Below are positions 39,328 through 51,659 of a stretch of 64,000 nt of DNA, in pieces. The first letter of the stretch is position 1; every line of letters begins with the position of its first letter. A program made the position numbers and the translations under genes. The stretch spans positions 4,032,001 to 4,096,000 of the forward strand of contig NC_079881.1 of assembly GCF_029227915.1 (NCBI RefSeq). The letters are read 5' to 3'. The notes under the pieces were generated by a model. It was not told where the DNA came from and did not search any database. It saw nothing but the letters and a program-made list of their open reading frames with translations. The DNA is from Hydractinia symbiolongicarpus. Its lineage: Eukaryota > Cnidaria > Hydrozoa > Anthoathecata > Hydractiniidae.

Positions 39328-41733
39328 CAGATCTGTTTTGTAGGAAAAAGATCTCTCGCCAAGATGGAATTTAAGAACCACCCGAACTTTCCCGAACTCG
39401 CCCGTCCCATTCCTGAAATGCAATTCCTTGTAACCTACCATGCGGATGATATTTCGGAAGGAGGCGCTTGAAGAGAAAGGAGTTAATAAAGTTAATATAT
39501 AAGTTATAAAGTAAACTTTATCAATAACCATCAAAAACAGTTCTTTTAAGAACTTCACTACCACATAGTAAGTTTATGTTAATTACTTTTTTGAACCATT
39601 ATTGTCTGTTTTCTTTCTTTTTTTTTGGGCATTGTTCGGGCCTATGCGGGTGTTTTTGGGCGATTACATGAATTTTTTTCAAAACGCCTAACTCGCCCGA
39701 AAATGTCTGCATTTTTTACGGCGTATGCGGCTTATTGGCACCCTCGTAGAAAAATATATCAATTAATTTTATTAAATATGCTAAGTGTGACTGCGTAGGT
39801 AAAGACCTTTTTGAATGTTAACTTTCCGTGGTAAGCCCTTTCGGCTTTAACAATTGCGTGGCAGGCAAAAAGATGGGGCAGCTAGGTCCTTTTTAGTCTG
39901 TTTCTTCGCACAGGTGTTATTACGACTTTATATGAATATATGTCACTCAGAAGTTAGCGTATGATCCGGCAACTCTGTGAATCCGATAACTCCATGAAAC
40001 TGCTTTCGAAACCTACAACAACTTACCACAGCCAGCTACACATTTTTGTGATTTTCAAGTCAAGCGCGGCGGTGGTCATTTTTGATATATATATTGTTAT
40101 GTCAGTTATTTGATTATGGTCATGTTATACCTTTTCTGAGGGCCCAATGATTCGAGAATGTTTTCTAATGAATATTTTAATTTTCAAAATATTTTTGTTA
40201 GTCATCAGAAAGCAAAAAAAAGTGTGTTTCAAATTTCGCGGAGTTAAAGGATCCATCACAGTTTTATCGGATAATAGTACATGTCAAATACAGCTTATTT
40301 ATCCACTAATGAATGTACCACCCAAACGGATAGCACTACGATAATGAAAGTTTGAAATAACTGATATGTTGACGATATGGATATAAGGACGTTAAATGGG
40401 TTTTTTTCAAGGAATTGACGGATTATACACACCCATCTATACTTGATAAGCCTCCAAAATATCTCTGTAGAAAGAAGGCAGAAAAGGACCTTTCTTCAGA
40501 AAGCTTCCTCATCTTTTTGCCAGCCACGCAGTTGTTAGAGCCAGAAGGGCTTACTACGGAAAATGTAAACATTCAAAAAGGTCTATAAAAAGATTATAAT
40601 GCATTTATAAAGCAAAATCAAAAATCAGAATAAGACATGATGATTATATATAATGTGATTTCAAAGATATGTTTAATCCTTGGCTGAAGTTGCACAATAT
40701 ATATACTATTTTAGAATTAGGATACCATCCTGAATCTTCTATCAGGGTGCAGGCAAGTTGGAATTTGAACCATTTGTAATCACTCGGCACTTGTAACTTT
40801 TCCGCAATTATAAAATCGCATTTTTCTCTCACTAACGGGCAGAAGATTTACCATGCGTTTGTGTGCAAGGCATTAAAAACCCATGATGTTGCCTTTAGTG
40901 TTGAATCAAGTATATACCTAAAACACTGTTGTTTTCTTCTGTCTCGGTGGTTTTCCCAGTTGTTGTGTTCATTTAAACTATGCGGACATTGAAAATGTGT
41001 ATTTTCTATCTAAAACATTAAATGCACTGTGGGTCTGTTTAAATAGATATGCGAATGATTAAAATAAATGTGCGGAATTGATGCAAATTTTAATTTCAAA
41101 TATTTTGCGCAACATAAATGCCTATATGACGGGCTGGCACAATAGTATTGAAATAAATTGATGATGCTGTTACAAGAATTCAATAAGGAATTCATACAAT
41201 ACAATGAATCGTAAGTAGAAAAACGCTGCGAAAGAAATTAAAAAATTTCAAAAAAGTGCAGAAAGTTTACCTCATCTGACTATATATTGGCACATTTTTC
41301 AGTTAGTTTACGAGGGTGCCGATGAGCTGCATAGGCCGTAAAAAGTGCGGGCGTTTTCGGTGGCAAGTTTGGGGTTTTGAAAAGTATTCGCTGGAAAAAA
41401 CCTGCATATACCCAAACAAAAACACTCTAAGATTCACCACAAATGATTCAAAAAACTGTAAAAATTAAAATAAACTTGCTATGTGGTAGCTAATTTTGGT
41501 GGTTTTTGATAAGATACTTTATAAATAACTTGTATATAAACTTTATTAATTCTTTTTTCTTCAAACGCCTTCTTCGAACTGTCTTCCGCATGGTATGTTA
41601 CAGGGAATTGCTTTCCGAGAATGCTTCGGGCAAGTTCGGGATGCGAGCAGTTGCGTGTTTATCGAATTTCCAAATAGCCTTGGGTTTGGCATGTCTTGGA
41701 AATTCGTAAAATTTTATTACAAAACAAGATCTG
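39328..41733. mobile_element. Non-autonomous element with long imperfect inverted repeats
   Basis: The left arm (about 39328-39900) and the right arm (about 40480-41733, inverse) share many blocks. Examples are CAGATCTGTTTTGTA at the ends, ATGCAATTCCTTGTAAC with CCATGCGG, CTACCACATAG-AAGTTTA, TTTTTACGGC-TATGC-GC, CGGCACCCTCGTA and GCGTGGC-GGCAAAAAGATG. The right arm has about 700 bp of extra sequence between two blocks, so one arm was altered after formation. No transposase. Probably a foldback-like or MITE-like DNA element. Confidence 0.6.
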
Positions 41734-42361
41734 AGAGCCTTACGGATGCATTTCCATGTGATGGGTAAGCCATTCATAGGCCATTACACAGAATATTTGC
41801 TATTACAACCACTATTATGAACTGGGTAAACATGCCATTTATATGGATCATTGAAGGATCTCTTTCTTTTCCGGCTTTAAATTTAATATTTTAGAGACAG
41901 GTTAATATTCGGCAATTGGTTTCATTTTAAAGTGCATTTGTCTGTAAATTTCTTTTTACTGTTAAGATTTGAACATGAGAAGTCCATGTTTTACTTCATC
42001 CGAATGTGAGCACAGAACAATATCACGTGACAATGTGTCCACAAAATGTTGACACATACGCATAAGAAAAAACACCCCAAAAACAGCTGCAAAATTCTTG
42101 CACTCCTTCGTTTTAGCACTGTTTTAGGCTTTGCTGCAGAGAATTAAGGGTTCAAAGTTCACCATGATAGAAAATTGAAGATCATATTCTAATTCTAAAA
42201 TCGTGTATATATAATTTATAGATGTTGATCTGCAAAATTTTTGTAACCATGTTATTACAATTTCTTTTCTATTTGCTAAGGTGTCATAGTAACAAATTTT
42301 TTTATTTTATATTATATTATATATAATTCATATTTTTAAATATTTAACCAGAATTAACAAC

Positions 42362-45300
42362 ATGCATTGGACAGCTATTTCATTATTTTTGTTGGCCAGT
42401 GTGACTGCTGCATTTGGGAAAACGAAGCTGCCAACTGGAATGTCACAGCGTTAGTATATTTTACTTTGTAATTTTCATCAAGTAGTACAATTGTTTGTTT
42501 CAGTTACAGTAATGCCTTTCTAATAAATAAATATATTTCAACACTGTTTGTGTGGCCTGTTTGCTTCGGACACACTTTGCATGAGCTGATGTGAGGATTA
42601 TAGCATGTGGCAGCAAAAAAAAGGGCCAATATTTTACTACCAACTGCGAGAATCAATGACATCAGCCAGCAATGATGGCTTTTTCATCCAAGTAAAATGG
42701 CAGTTAAATTTTGGTTTGAGTTTTAGTTAGATAGCATATAAATGGCCAGATAAAAATTTTGCATTAATAAAAAGAATCAAGGTATGAGCATGGTTTATTC
42801 TTTTGTCTTTCTGCTCTATATATCAGGCAGAAAAAACTGAAACGCAGGATCCTGACATAGCCTGTCTATTACCCTGCGATGGAACAAATAACCTTTTTAA
42901 ATAGGCAAAAAAAGAAAAGAAACAATTGTGAAAGGCTCTTTACAACAGATTTAGCAGCGAAGGAGGTTACAAAAATGTCTTAATAGCGCTGTAGATTAGT
43001 GGTTATAGCTCTTGTACTCTGTGCGGGAGACCAGGGTTTGATTCCTCTTGACGGCGATTCAACATGGGCGAGTGAATGTTACCATAGCCCCGGGTTAACC
43101 CAAGCCATGTGAGGGAAATTGGGGAGATGGCACACTGTGTGGGCCTTTGGATGTTGCCGGAAGTTGTCTTGTAGAGCAGGGGCCCTAATTGGATCTGCGT
43201 AGCTCAAAATGAGCATTAAATACTCTAGGACTCTCCATCTATAAGCCATGGCCCCTCCTGGAAATATAGACAGGGTATATCCCTGATATTTGTGAGGCTA
43301 GGCTAGCCATGTAAAATATGCACATCTATTTTTCTATCTTAATCATGATTGTGGTACTATATGCTCTTTTTAGATCAATATTGCCATGGCTGCATTGCTG
43401 TAGTCAAAGGTTAGTTTTATATGGTATACATGTAGTTGTCGTGAACTGCAGAGAGTTGTTAAGCTGTCTGTGTACTTTATTACTTTAAGTTGTATATTAG
43501 CAGAATTCTAATGAGCAGGTGGACCCTAAATTATGAATTGCAAAACAGGAGATTAGCTTTTTTTAAGATGTATAGTTTTATTGTCAGACAAACTTCCACA
43601 TGTAAAACAATGAGCAGTGCAAGATTTTCGTGGCAGGGTAATTGGTTCTTTGCACCCTGTATTTTTGGAACTCTATATAATTTTGCTAAACCCTGGTAGT
43701 CTTGAATATATAATAAATAGAAACATACCAAGAAAGGAGTATTATTTCTCCTTTAAACTGAAATTGTGTATTGTCTTTTATTGAATTATATTCCTATTTA
43801 AAAGCTTTTTTGAATGTTTTGAACTGTATTTTTTAATCAGAGATATTCTGTCCTTGTTACGATAGAAAGTGCATATTTTTCTATGCTTAAATGCATAAAT
43901 TTTAGAGTTACAAAAGATGGTCTCTAAACGCCACCTAACTGCAGGAAATCGTGAATCAAAAATAATGGAGATGATCGAAAAAATCTGTATGCCACAGAAC
44001 TTTGTTGAGTATGATTATTCACCACCGAAATCTCAAAGAGCTTGCGAATTACTGTTAGGTATGTTTTTATTCTAAAATATTTTGTTGCGATACTGGTTTT
44101 AATATGCTATGGTTACCTAGTAAAATACCTATGGTACTAAAATTATTAGTGCTAAAAATTTACAGGCATGAACCAAAAGTTGGCATTAGAACGTCAGAGA
44201 TGTGTTTTGTAAAATTTGCTGTGATTTTTACGCTTTTCTTATTTTGAGAAAAGTTTCTTCATAACAAACATAGGGCTGTGGATTAGGTATTTCAACTGCT
44301 AACTTTCCAAATACAAAAAAAGTCAAAAAAGTTAAATTAATAAAATAAAATAAAAAACCTTTAATGCCATGTCTCCTAATATTTCATAAGAATTGCTTGA
44401 AGGTAAAAAGATCTAGGCTACAATATGTTTCTTCTATAAAAACCGTATGAATGGGCCATACATATTTCATTAGTAACCTAATAACATAACCTAACATACA
44501 ATGTCAGTAATGGGCGATAACTTCGTATAGTTTCATTGTAGAACATCATGAAGAAGAGCTCGAGAATGCTTTTGTAAAGGATAAACCAGATATTGAAAAA
44601 CTGATGTGCCACCAAATCAGTAAAGCATGTGAAGGTGTTGATCTTACCAGCAAAGGCAAGAAAGGCAAGTTTGCAGACATTGATCTCAGTTCGCAAGATG
44701 GAAAAGACACTGTGTCCAAAACTGTGAACATTGACCCAAGTTCTGGCAGTAGAGTGACTGTTGAAGGTTTGTGTTTTATTCTGGAAGAAGTATGTTAGCA
44801 ATATGCAGTAAAATATTGTGCAGGATATAGGTGTCAGTCAGCAAGTGTGAATGACAGTAGTAGAAGCAAATAACCACCTTATTTAGTCAAAGACTTTTAA
44901 CCTTTTTACTATCTCGTCGGGAAGGATAGTATTGGTTTCCAACTCGTAACTAACCAACCAACCAACCAACTATCAATGTCCCAAATTACAGTTGCAACGT
45001 CACGGATTTAAACTTCGTACCTAAACTTTCTAAGTACTTGGAAGTCATCTAAATGACGTTTTAAGACAAAATTGGTATTTGTTATGGATAAAATTTGGCA
45101 CAGTTAACAAAAAAAGTATGCTAAACATGATGGTGACATCAAAATGTTAATTTTTTGTCAAATAAATGTTTTAGACCATAAACGTTTCAATCGCGCGACT
45201 TTTAACCATGAATGATAGGCTGTATTTTTTGTTAGCAGAAATTGTAGAATTTGGGTCGCATTGTCGATGTTTCATATAGTTGTGCATTTTTAATAGCGAG

Positions 45301-46091
45301 ATAGTTCATGCAGCGCCTGCATCTTGTTTAAAATTAGAAATTACTGAGGAAATTGAATTGAACTTTTTTTCAAAAGTATTACTAAGTTACCGTCTTACGC
45401 GCAAACTGTTTCCTAAATTCAAGTAGGCTAAGACATTTTTTTGTTTTCTGGAAAATAAATATGGCAAGGTTTTTTCACATTTTTATATTTTGAGTATATG
45501 ATAAGAAAAATTATTTATGAGAGGATGATTTTTTATCAAGAACATCTTTTTGAATTTACTGGTGACCGCCAAAGAAACGGATTGCTGGTCTGGCCAAGTC
45601 TAAGAAAAATGTTTTTTAAGTTAATGTTTCTTTTTGTTCTTTGCTTATATTATATTTCTGCTACAATTTTTTATATATTTTAAGAAAATCCAAAGTTGTC
45701 GTTATTTAGATGAAACTACAAAGAATGAAGGTAAAACTATATCGAAAAAACAGAAAACGAAAAAAAGCAGTAAAAAGAGTGAAAAGAAGAAACCGAACGA
45801 GAAGAAAAGTGGTAAGGCTTCTTTTTCTGTAATTCGTTAAACACGTATTTATAACGCAGCCAGCTCTCTGATCAAGATGCTTTCAGGGCGGCCACCAAAC
45901 CTAGCACATTATCTAAGACGTTTTATGTTATTAGAAACAATTTTGATGATTCGATGTTTGTTTTGTTTATAGGTGGTAAAGCAAAGGGTGGTATTCACCA
46001 CATGAACGTCGATATAAACGATCCATCCTCTATGGAGAAGATCATGGACCAGATTAAAGACATCACAGATAAGAAAAAAGAAGAGCTTTAA
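42362..46091 (+). CDS. Canopy-family (saposin-like) ER protein, six exons
   Basis: Exons 42362-42449, 43374-43409, 43906-44058, 44542-44766, 45710-45811 and 45973-46091, all internal junctions in phase 1 with GT-AG. The product is about 240 residues: signal peptide (WTAISLFLLASVTAAFG), then a cysteine pattern YCHGCIAVV, KICMP, RACELL, LMCHQISKAC. That resembles the six-Cys saposin-like fold of canopy proteins (DUF3456), ER co-chaperones for receptors. A lysine-rich region and a C-terminal KEEL, a KDEL-type ER retrieval signal, support ER lumen residence. Poly-A signals are at 46553 and 46579. The family call is from memory of the pattern; a related saposin-like ER family is the alternative. 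Confidence 0.7.
42985..43325 (+). mobile_element. tRNA-derived SINE in intron 1 of the canopy-like gene
   Basis: A-box-like TAGATTAGTGGTT (42992-43004) and B-box-like GGGTTTGATTCC (43034-43045) at tRNA spacing, followed by about 280 bp of unrelated body without coding capacity. Not a functional tRNA: no cloverleaf or acceptor stem is seen. Confidence 0.6.
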
Positions 46092-46552
46092 AACACTGCG
46101 ATGGAGAGAAAAAACGAAATTTTTATATAAATTTGAAATTTTTAGCATGTTAACATGATTACTTACGCATTGACTAAAGTAAAGTTTAGCTACTTTTAAT
46201 TTTAATTTGACACCAGACAGAGGAAACTTATCCACTTATTTTCTATAAGAAACCTTACAAGAGGGATTTCACTGCCATTTTTTGTTTCTGCTCCCAAATC
46301 CAGTTTCATACGCTTATGGTGTGAATGTATTTCTTTGCGATGCCTTTTAAAAGCAAAAATGTAAAATGTTTTTTTCAGTATGTGAGGACAAAAAATCATA
46401 TTGTCGATACCTTTAGCCAAACTTGATCTATTTAACCTTTTTACCTAGATCTAAATATTTTTAGGGTTTTTTTTTTAGATTTTTGGTTTTTATGATATAA
46501 GTAATATGGATTTAAAATATATTAAAAATAATTGTAGTAATATAATAGATGA

Positions 46553-46584
46553 AATAAAAATTTAAGCAATCTGAAAGAAATAAA
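46553..46584 (+). promoter_or_regulatory. Poly-A signals of the canopy-like gene
   Basis: AATAAA at 46553-46558 and again at 46579-46584, about 460 bp after the stop. Confidence 0.5.
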
Positions 46585-46599
46585 ATTATATGTATTTGA

Positions 46600-48080
46600 T
46601 TTTGTTGGAATAGTTATACATACTCTTTTAAAAGTTTTCTGTATTTCCCTTCATTCTAAGTAAAGTTTCGTTGCGTATTTTTCACGTAATAACGAGGGAA
46701 GAGAAGACATTCAAAAGATATATTATATAAATACATGCTCAACATCATTTTACTTTGCCCGATGATGGGGGAAGGATCTCCAGAAACGTCGCCTACTAAA
46801 CTATCATGTTCAAGAAATGATAAACTTTCCACAGTAATATGAATACTGAACAGACAAACCGAAATAATATCTTGAATAAAATTTAAACGATTTGAGAAAA
46901 TTCTTTGTTTTATATTTTATAAAAGTTTTACAAGAATGATGTTTATATATTATCTTTTCTTATTTAATTTTTGTCGTGTCGACAACTAACGGCCGACGTG
47001 AACCTCTTTATAGCGTCGGCAACCAGCGACGTGAATTAGAAAGCTGACGTTGAAAAACACATTTGCGTATTGACATTCTCCGGAAAGTCCTATGGTGTAG
47101 ACTGTTGTTGGTTTTTAATTTTAGTGATTCGCAAGAAATTCGAGCTAATGATAGTAACGATATTCTTATGAGCACTGAAGACAAAAACAAACGAACTTGG
47201 ATGTTTTTTATAAGCAACTAAACTGGATTTAAAAATTATTAAGCAACTTGAGTTCTGACATCACAAAAAATTTATTTGTTGCATAAAAAAAACTACAATA
47301 ACTTCTTTGTTATGCTCTTTTACCGAAAATATGACTTCTTTTCTTCTTTTCCCTGCTTACATATAATACGATCAGTTAAATAAAATTAAGCAAGCCATGA
47401 GCAACGTCATGTACAGATATGGACTAAAAGAATAAACAACTTGAGATCTGATCAAAACTCCTAAGTTGCTTTTAAAGGAGAACTAACGATTGATAACAAG
47501 TTGTGCTTTAAATGCTCATTATAATATAAATATAAACAGTGTTAATTCTTTTATATTTGTGAACTTTGGTTTCGAGATATTAAAGGTCAAAGTAGTCCTA
47601 CGGTCGACGCCATGACAGTGTCGGTTTGAACTTTCTGTTCGGTAAAACACTAAATTGTGTGACGTAGGTTCACGGGATGTAAACAAACGCATTCTGAATA
47701 AACGAAGCGAGGGAATTTTAAATTGTGCCTCCTGTTATTTTCTAAGAGTAATTTTATTTATCATACTTTGAAATAAATATCTTTACCAAAATAAAATGAT
47801 GTTTCACTGTTATAAACATAGCTTTAGAGTTATAGACATGAGTTCACTTAGAAAAAAAAAGGGTTACGTGTATTTAAGTCATTATAAAATTGTTCTTGTG
47901 TTATTTTTTTAAAACACAACCAGTGCTTCATTTAATTTGCCAGACTTAAAAAACTTCAAATAATTTTGCGCAATAAAGTGAAATGGAGGTGATTTTGTGA
48001 TAGCAAAACAAAATGAAAATAGTTTCAAAGTTTTTTCAAAGTTTTATTTACCTACTTCGCATGTTATTAAATTGTGGAAA
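46600..48080. other. Intergenic without recognised gene
   Basis: AT-rich. A short motif at 46753-46789 (CGATGATGGGGG...TCTCCAGAAACGTCG) resembles the core found near retroelement ends. Otherwise nothing recognised. Confidence 0.4.
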
Positions 48081-48089
48081 ATTACTTTC

Positions 48090-48780
48090 CTACGTGAAAG
48101 CATTAGTATCTTAGCAACTCAATAACTACTAGTAAAAAGTTCCTCATAATTTTCCCTTTTAACAGCTTTCAATTTCCCCTTATGAGGGAAATCCCCTTGT
48201 ATATCAGACGCCCTAGCTAGCTCAAACTTATCTCTTTTCTTCACTGGTAATCAAAGAGCGAGCATCAGAGGAATACTGTGAAAATATTTTGAAGGTATGG
48301 GAATTGTATCTTATCATGGCTATTTATTTTCAAACATAAAAAGTATTTCCAAAGTGACATGACCCTTAAGAAAAATCTAGAAGGGACAGTTTTGGCGATT
48401 GCTAGCAATAGTTACCTGCACTATGATATTTGCTCAGTTACATCTCCAAATGAAGTTTCTTCAGTTTATATTTACAAATTTTGATTAAACTTACGGTAAA
48501 CAAAAATATTCTTTGCGTTAGTTTGATAGGTAGTTTACTTGTAAGCACAGCTTCGTTTCATCCGTGTTCTGTCGGTGTTTATCTCCACACTAGTAATAAG
48601 TGGCATGGCTGGATATCTTTTATAAGACTTGGTCAACAACGACGAAGAGGCTATGTGATAGATATCCACGGCAACGTAGCCCATTTTACTAGGTGTGGAC
48701 TTGGTGAATTAGCTAGGATAACTTTAGGGTTATAAATAGACTTTATTGGAGGCAGAGACTGTCAGAACTAATTGCTTCAA
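48090..48780 (+). repeat. Segmental repeat, copy A
   Basis: Shares with copies B (about 48790-49400) and C (about 54285-54960) the blocks TAGCTC-AA-TTAT, GAGCATCAGAGGAAT, GATTGCTAGCAATAGTTAC, GATTAAACTTACGGTAAAC and GTGGCATGGCTGGAT. The short frame opened by the last blocks is conserved on both strands because the DNA is duplicated. It lacks an ATG start and is not called as a gene. Confidence 0.75.
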
Positions 48781-48789
48781 AAATATGAT

Positions 48790-51480
48790 AAGTAGGCAAT
48801 TTCAATTTCCTCTTTACATCAGACGCCCTTAGAAAAGGCTAGCTCGAATTTATTCTTTTCTTCACTAGATATCAAAGAGTGAGCATCAAAGGAATCTTGT
48901 GAAAACATTTCGCAGGTATGGGATTTGTTTTTTATCACCGCTATTTATTTTCAACCACGAGAAGTATTCCGTTTTGTCATTTATGCACAAAGTCATATGA
49001 CCCTTAAGAAAAATCTTGAAGCGACATTTTTAGTGATTGCTAGCAATAGTTACATGCACTATGATATTTGCTCAGTTACATCTCCAAATGCGTTGAAGGT
49101 TCTTCAGTTTATATTTACAAATTTTGATTAAACTTACGGTAAACAAAAATATTCTTTACGTTAGTTTGATAGATAGTTTACTTATAAATGCAGCTTCGTT
49201 TCATCCGTGTTCTGTCGGTGTTTATCTCCACACTAGTAATGAGTGGCATGGCTGGATGTCTTTTGTAAGACTTGGTCACCAACGACGAAGGGGCCATGCG
49301 ATAGAGATCCATGTCAACGCAGCTCATTTTACTAGGTCTGGACTTGGTTAAACTTAGGGCCATAGACGTGTTGAATTGTTTAATCTTCTGAATGAAGGAT
49401 TTTTTAATAGCATCTGACCCTGAGGCGTGCATTTGTATAAAAAAGCGCCAAAGGAATTTATTATAATTTTTTTTTAAAAAACAACAACAATTGTGGTATG
49501 TTTAAGCTACTCTCCCTCATTGTGACTGCAGCATAATTACCTTTAATTTTCAGTAAGTAAGACCATTATCACTAACTAAATCAATCAGACTACAGAAACA
49601 CCGTGGTGCCATTCGATTCACATTAAAAGTCGAAATAAATCTATGTGGTATTAAAAGAAGTCCAGAAGTTCTTTCCTACACACGACACAGCAGGAAATAA
49701 GTCAGCCCTGATCATTAGATCATTACTAGTACAGGCGTAACAAATAGTCTCCCTTAAGACAAAAATCCACTTTGATCGCGAAGCACGACGACCTGAGCAC
49801 TGCGCAGTCGTGTATCCGAGCGGCATAATGTGCACTGGAAACATAAATGCGCGTACAAACTTAAAATAGGGGCGATTCAATCACATTCATTGGTTGAAAT
49901 CACATATTTGCATCATTATACACTGCAGCGCTCTAAAATGTTTAAATGATGTTAACCTTAGAAGGACGGAAGTGGTCTCTCCCTTTTATCTACCTTAGAC
50001 AATGAGATTTGGAGGAATATAGAAAATTAGAGGAAGAAAAATTAGATCGTTGGGTAATCTTCTTACGAACAATTTGGTATTTACAAGAGCGTTTGGAGGG
50101 ACTATACCTCCAGCACAGTCTGACTAAAGTAATACATAGTTACACATACATTTTAAGAAAATATAAAAAGTTTTAGTTTTGATATAATAAAATTTCATAC
50201 ATCGACACATACAAAATGGTCTATATATGAGACTTTAACTGTTAAAAATGAACGTTAATGATTTGGATGGAGATTTATGAGAACCTGAAACCGGGATAAA
50301 AACAGCCGAAAATCTGGGGTTAGTTTCAGCTATGCTTTATCGACACATCCTCTTTCGTGGATCACCTCCACAAAGAAGAATTCTGACATAGCTTAGAAGG
50401 TTAGTACCTAGAATCAATAACTAAGAAGATTTTCGAGCTGGAGTAGGATGAGTTGGGTGAGAAAACACAGTTATACTCATAAGATGTTGCAACAAAAAGC
50501 AACGTTGTTTAAAATGCGTGGAGAAGAACTGAAAGAGATTTCTGAGCGAGGGAAAAAACATGTACAAGAGTTAGTATCACATATTGAAAGCATCAGTACC
50601 AAACAGCTGAGTAGGCGCGCGTGAAATCTAGCTAGCAATGGGCGTCTCATGCCAATCTCATCTTCAGGGTCTTGTAGCCCCTGAGCTGTTATTAGGGAGT
50701 AACAAGGCAAAATGCATAGGAAATCAGGTTGCGTCAATAAATAAATATGATGTGGCGAATTTAGGCTTCTTTTGTAGTGGGAATTTGAGAAATTTCTAGC
50801 ATCAATACTAGTGTAAGCTAACAAATCTTAAGCCAAAAGACAAGGCTGCATAAGCCAAAAAAATGCAATTTCTAGGCTGATTTATTGAAGACTGTTTGTC
50901 GAATTAAAAAAATTTGTTCTGAAGAAAATTTAGATGTTGGGCCCTATACTTACATAATTAATTCTCCGGCCCTGCAGTTGTCTAATACAAGCTGCTATCG
51001 TGAAATTGGGTAGATGTAGGAACCTTGCCCTCAGGGCTTTCATGTCTCCCATGCGGTGCTGCACTCATTGACAAGACCCGTTACCAGATATGCGAAAAAA
51101 ATAACAAGTCGCGGGATCTAGGTTGTGGACGTAGTAAAAACGTCGATGAAGGAAAGCTTAATTTTAGTGTCCCTTTACATATGGTTTATTTGACATTGAT
51201 TTTATGTCCTGTATTAATGCAAGTTAATACAATTCGTTTAAAATTCTTTCCAAATTCCTACTTTGTGCTACGGAAGCACGAAATAGCGGTGTCATACAGG
51301 CTACAATAATCCTTATACGAATTTGAAAGCATCGTTAGGATTATCCTTAGAACTTGCTTTCAACTCATGATGTCATGAGCATTTCAAAGCATCAAAAGTT
51401 TTCTCTCTTTCAAAAATTGCTGATAATTGAACAAAATGTACTAGTTCAACTATTATAGAGCGACCGTAAGTTTAACCTGT
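48790..51480 (+). repeat. Segmental duplication, copy B
   Basis: Starts like copy A and continues past it. Its downstream part (GTGGTGCCATTCGATTC at 49600, TTTGATCGCGAAGCACGA at 49770, TGGTCTATATATGAG at 50217, ATCGATGAAGGAA-like at 51142, GGAGCGACCGTAA-like at 51459) is matched in the same order by copy C. Contains extra sequence at about 50260-50990. No gene supported. Confidence 0.75.
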
Positions 51481-51659
51481 GTCATTTTCAAGGTGAAGCA
51501 TAAGGAGAGGCGAACAGCCCTGAGGATTCTTTAACAATGTTGCTGGAAAAATTGAATATAGCCACATATTTATATATTTAACGCAGTCATCTATTTTTGC
51601 GGATTGTAGAAATCAGTAACATAATATTTCCATCTGTTGCTTAAAATTACTTTTTCTGG

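Noticed and set aside
42992-43045. tRNA gene
   Set aside because: A and B boxes are visible but no acceptor stem or anticodon arm; better explained as a SINE head.
48481-49432. Conserved 75-85 codon frames, also at 54701-54928
   Set aside because: They start with TTG, are open on both strands, and occur only in duplicated repeat DNA; a related copy at 10.9 kb is not open.
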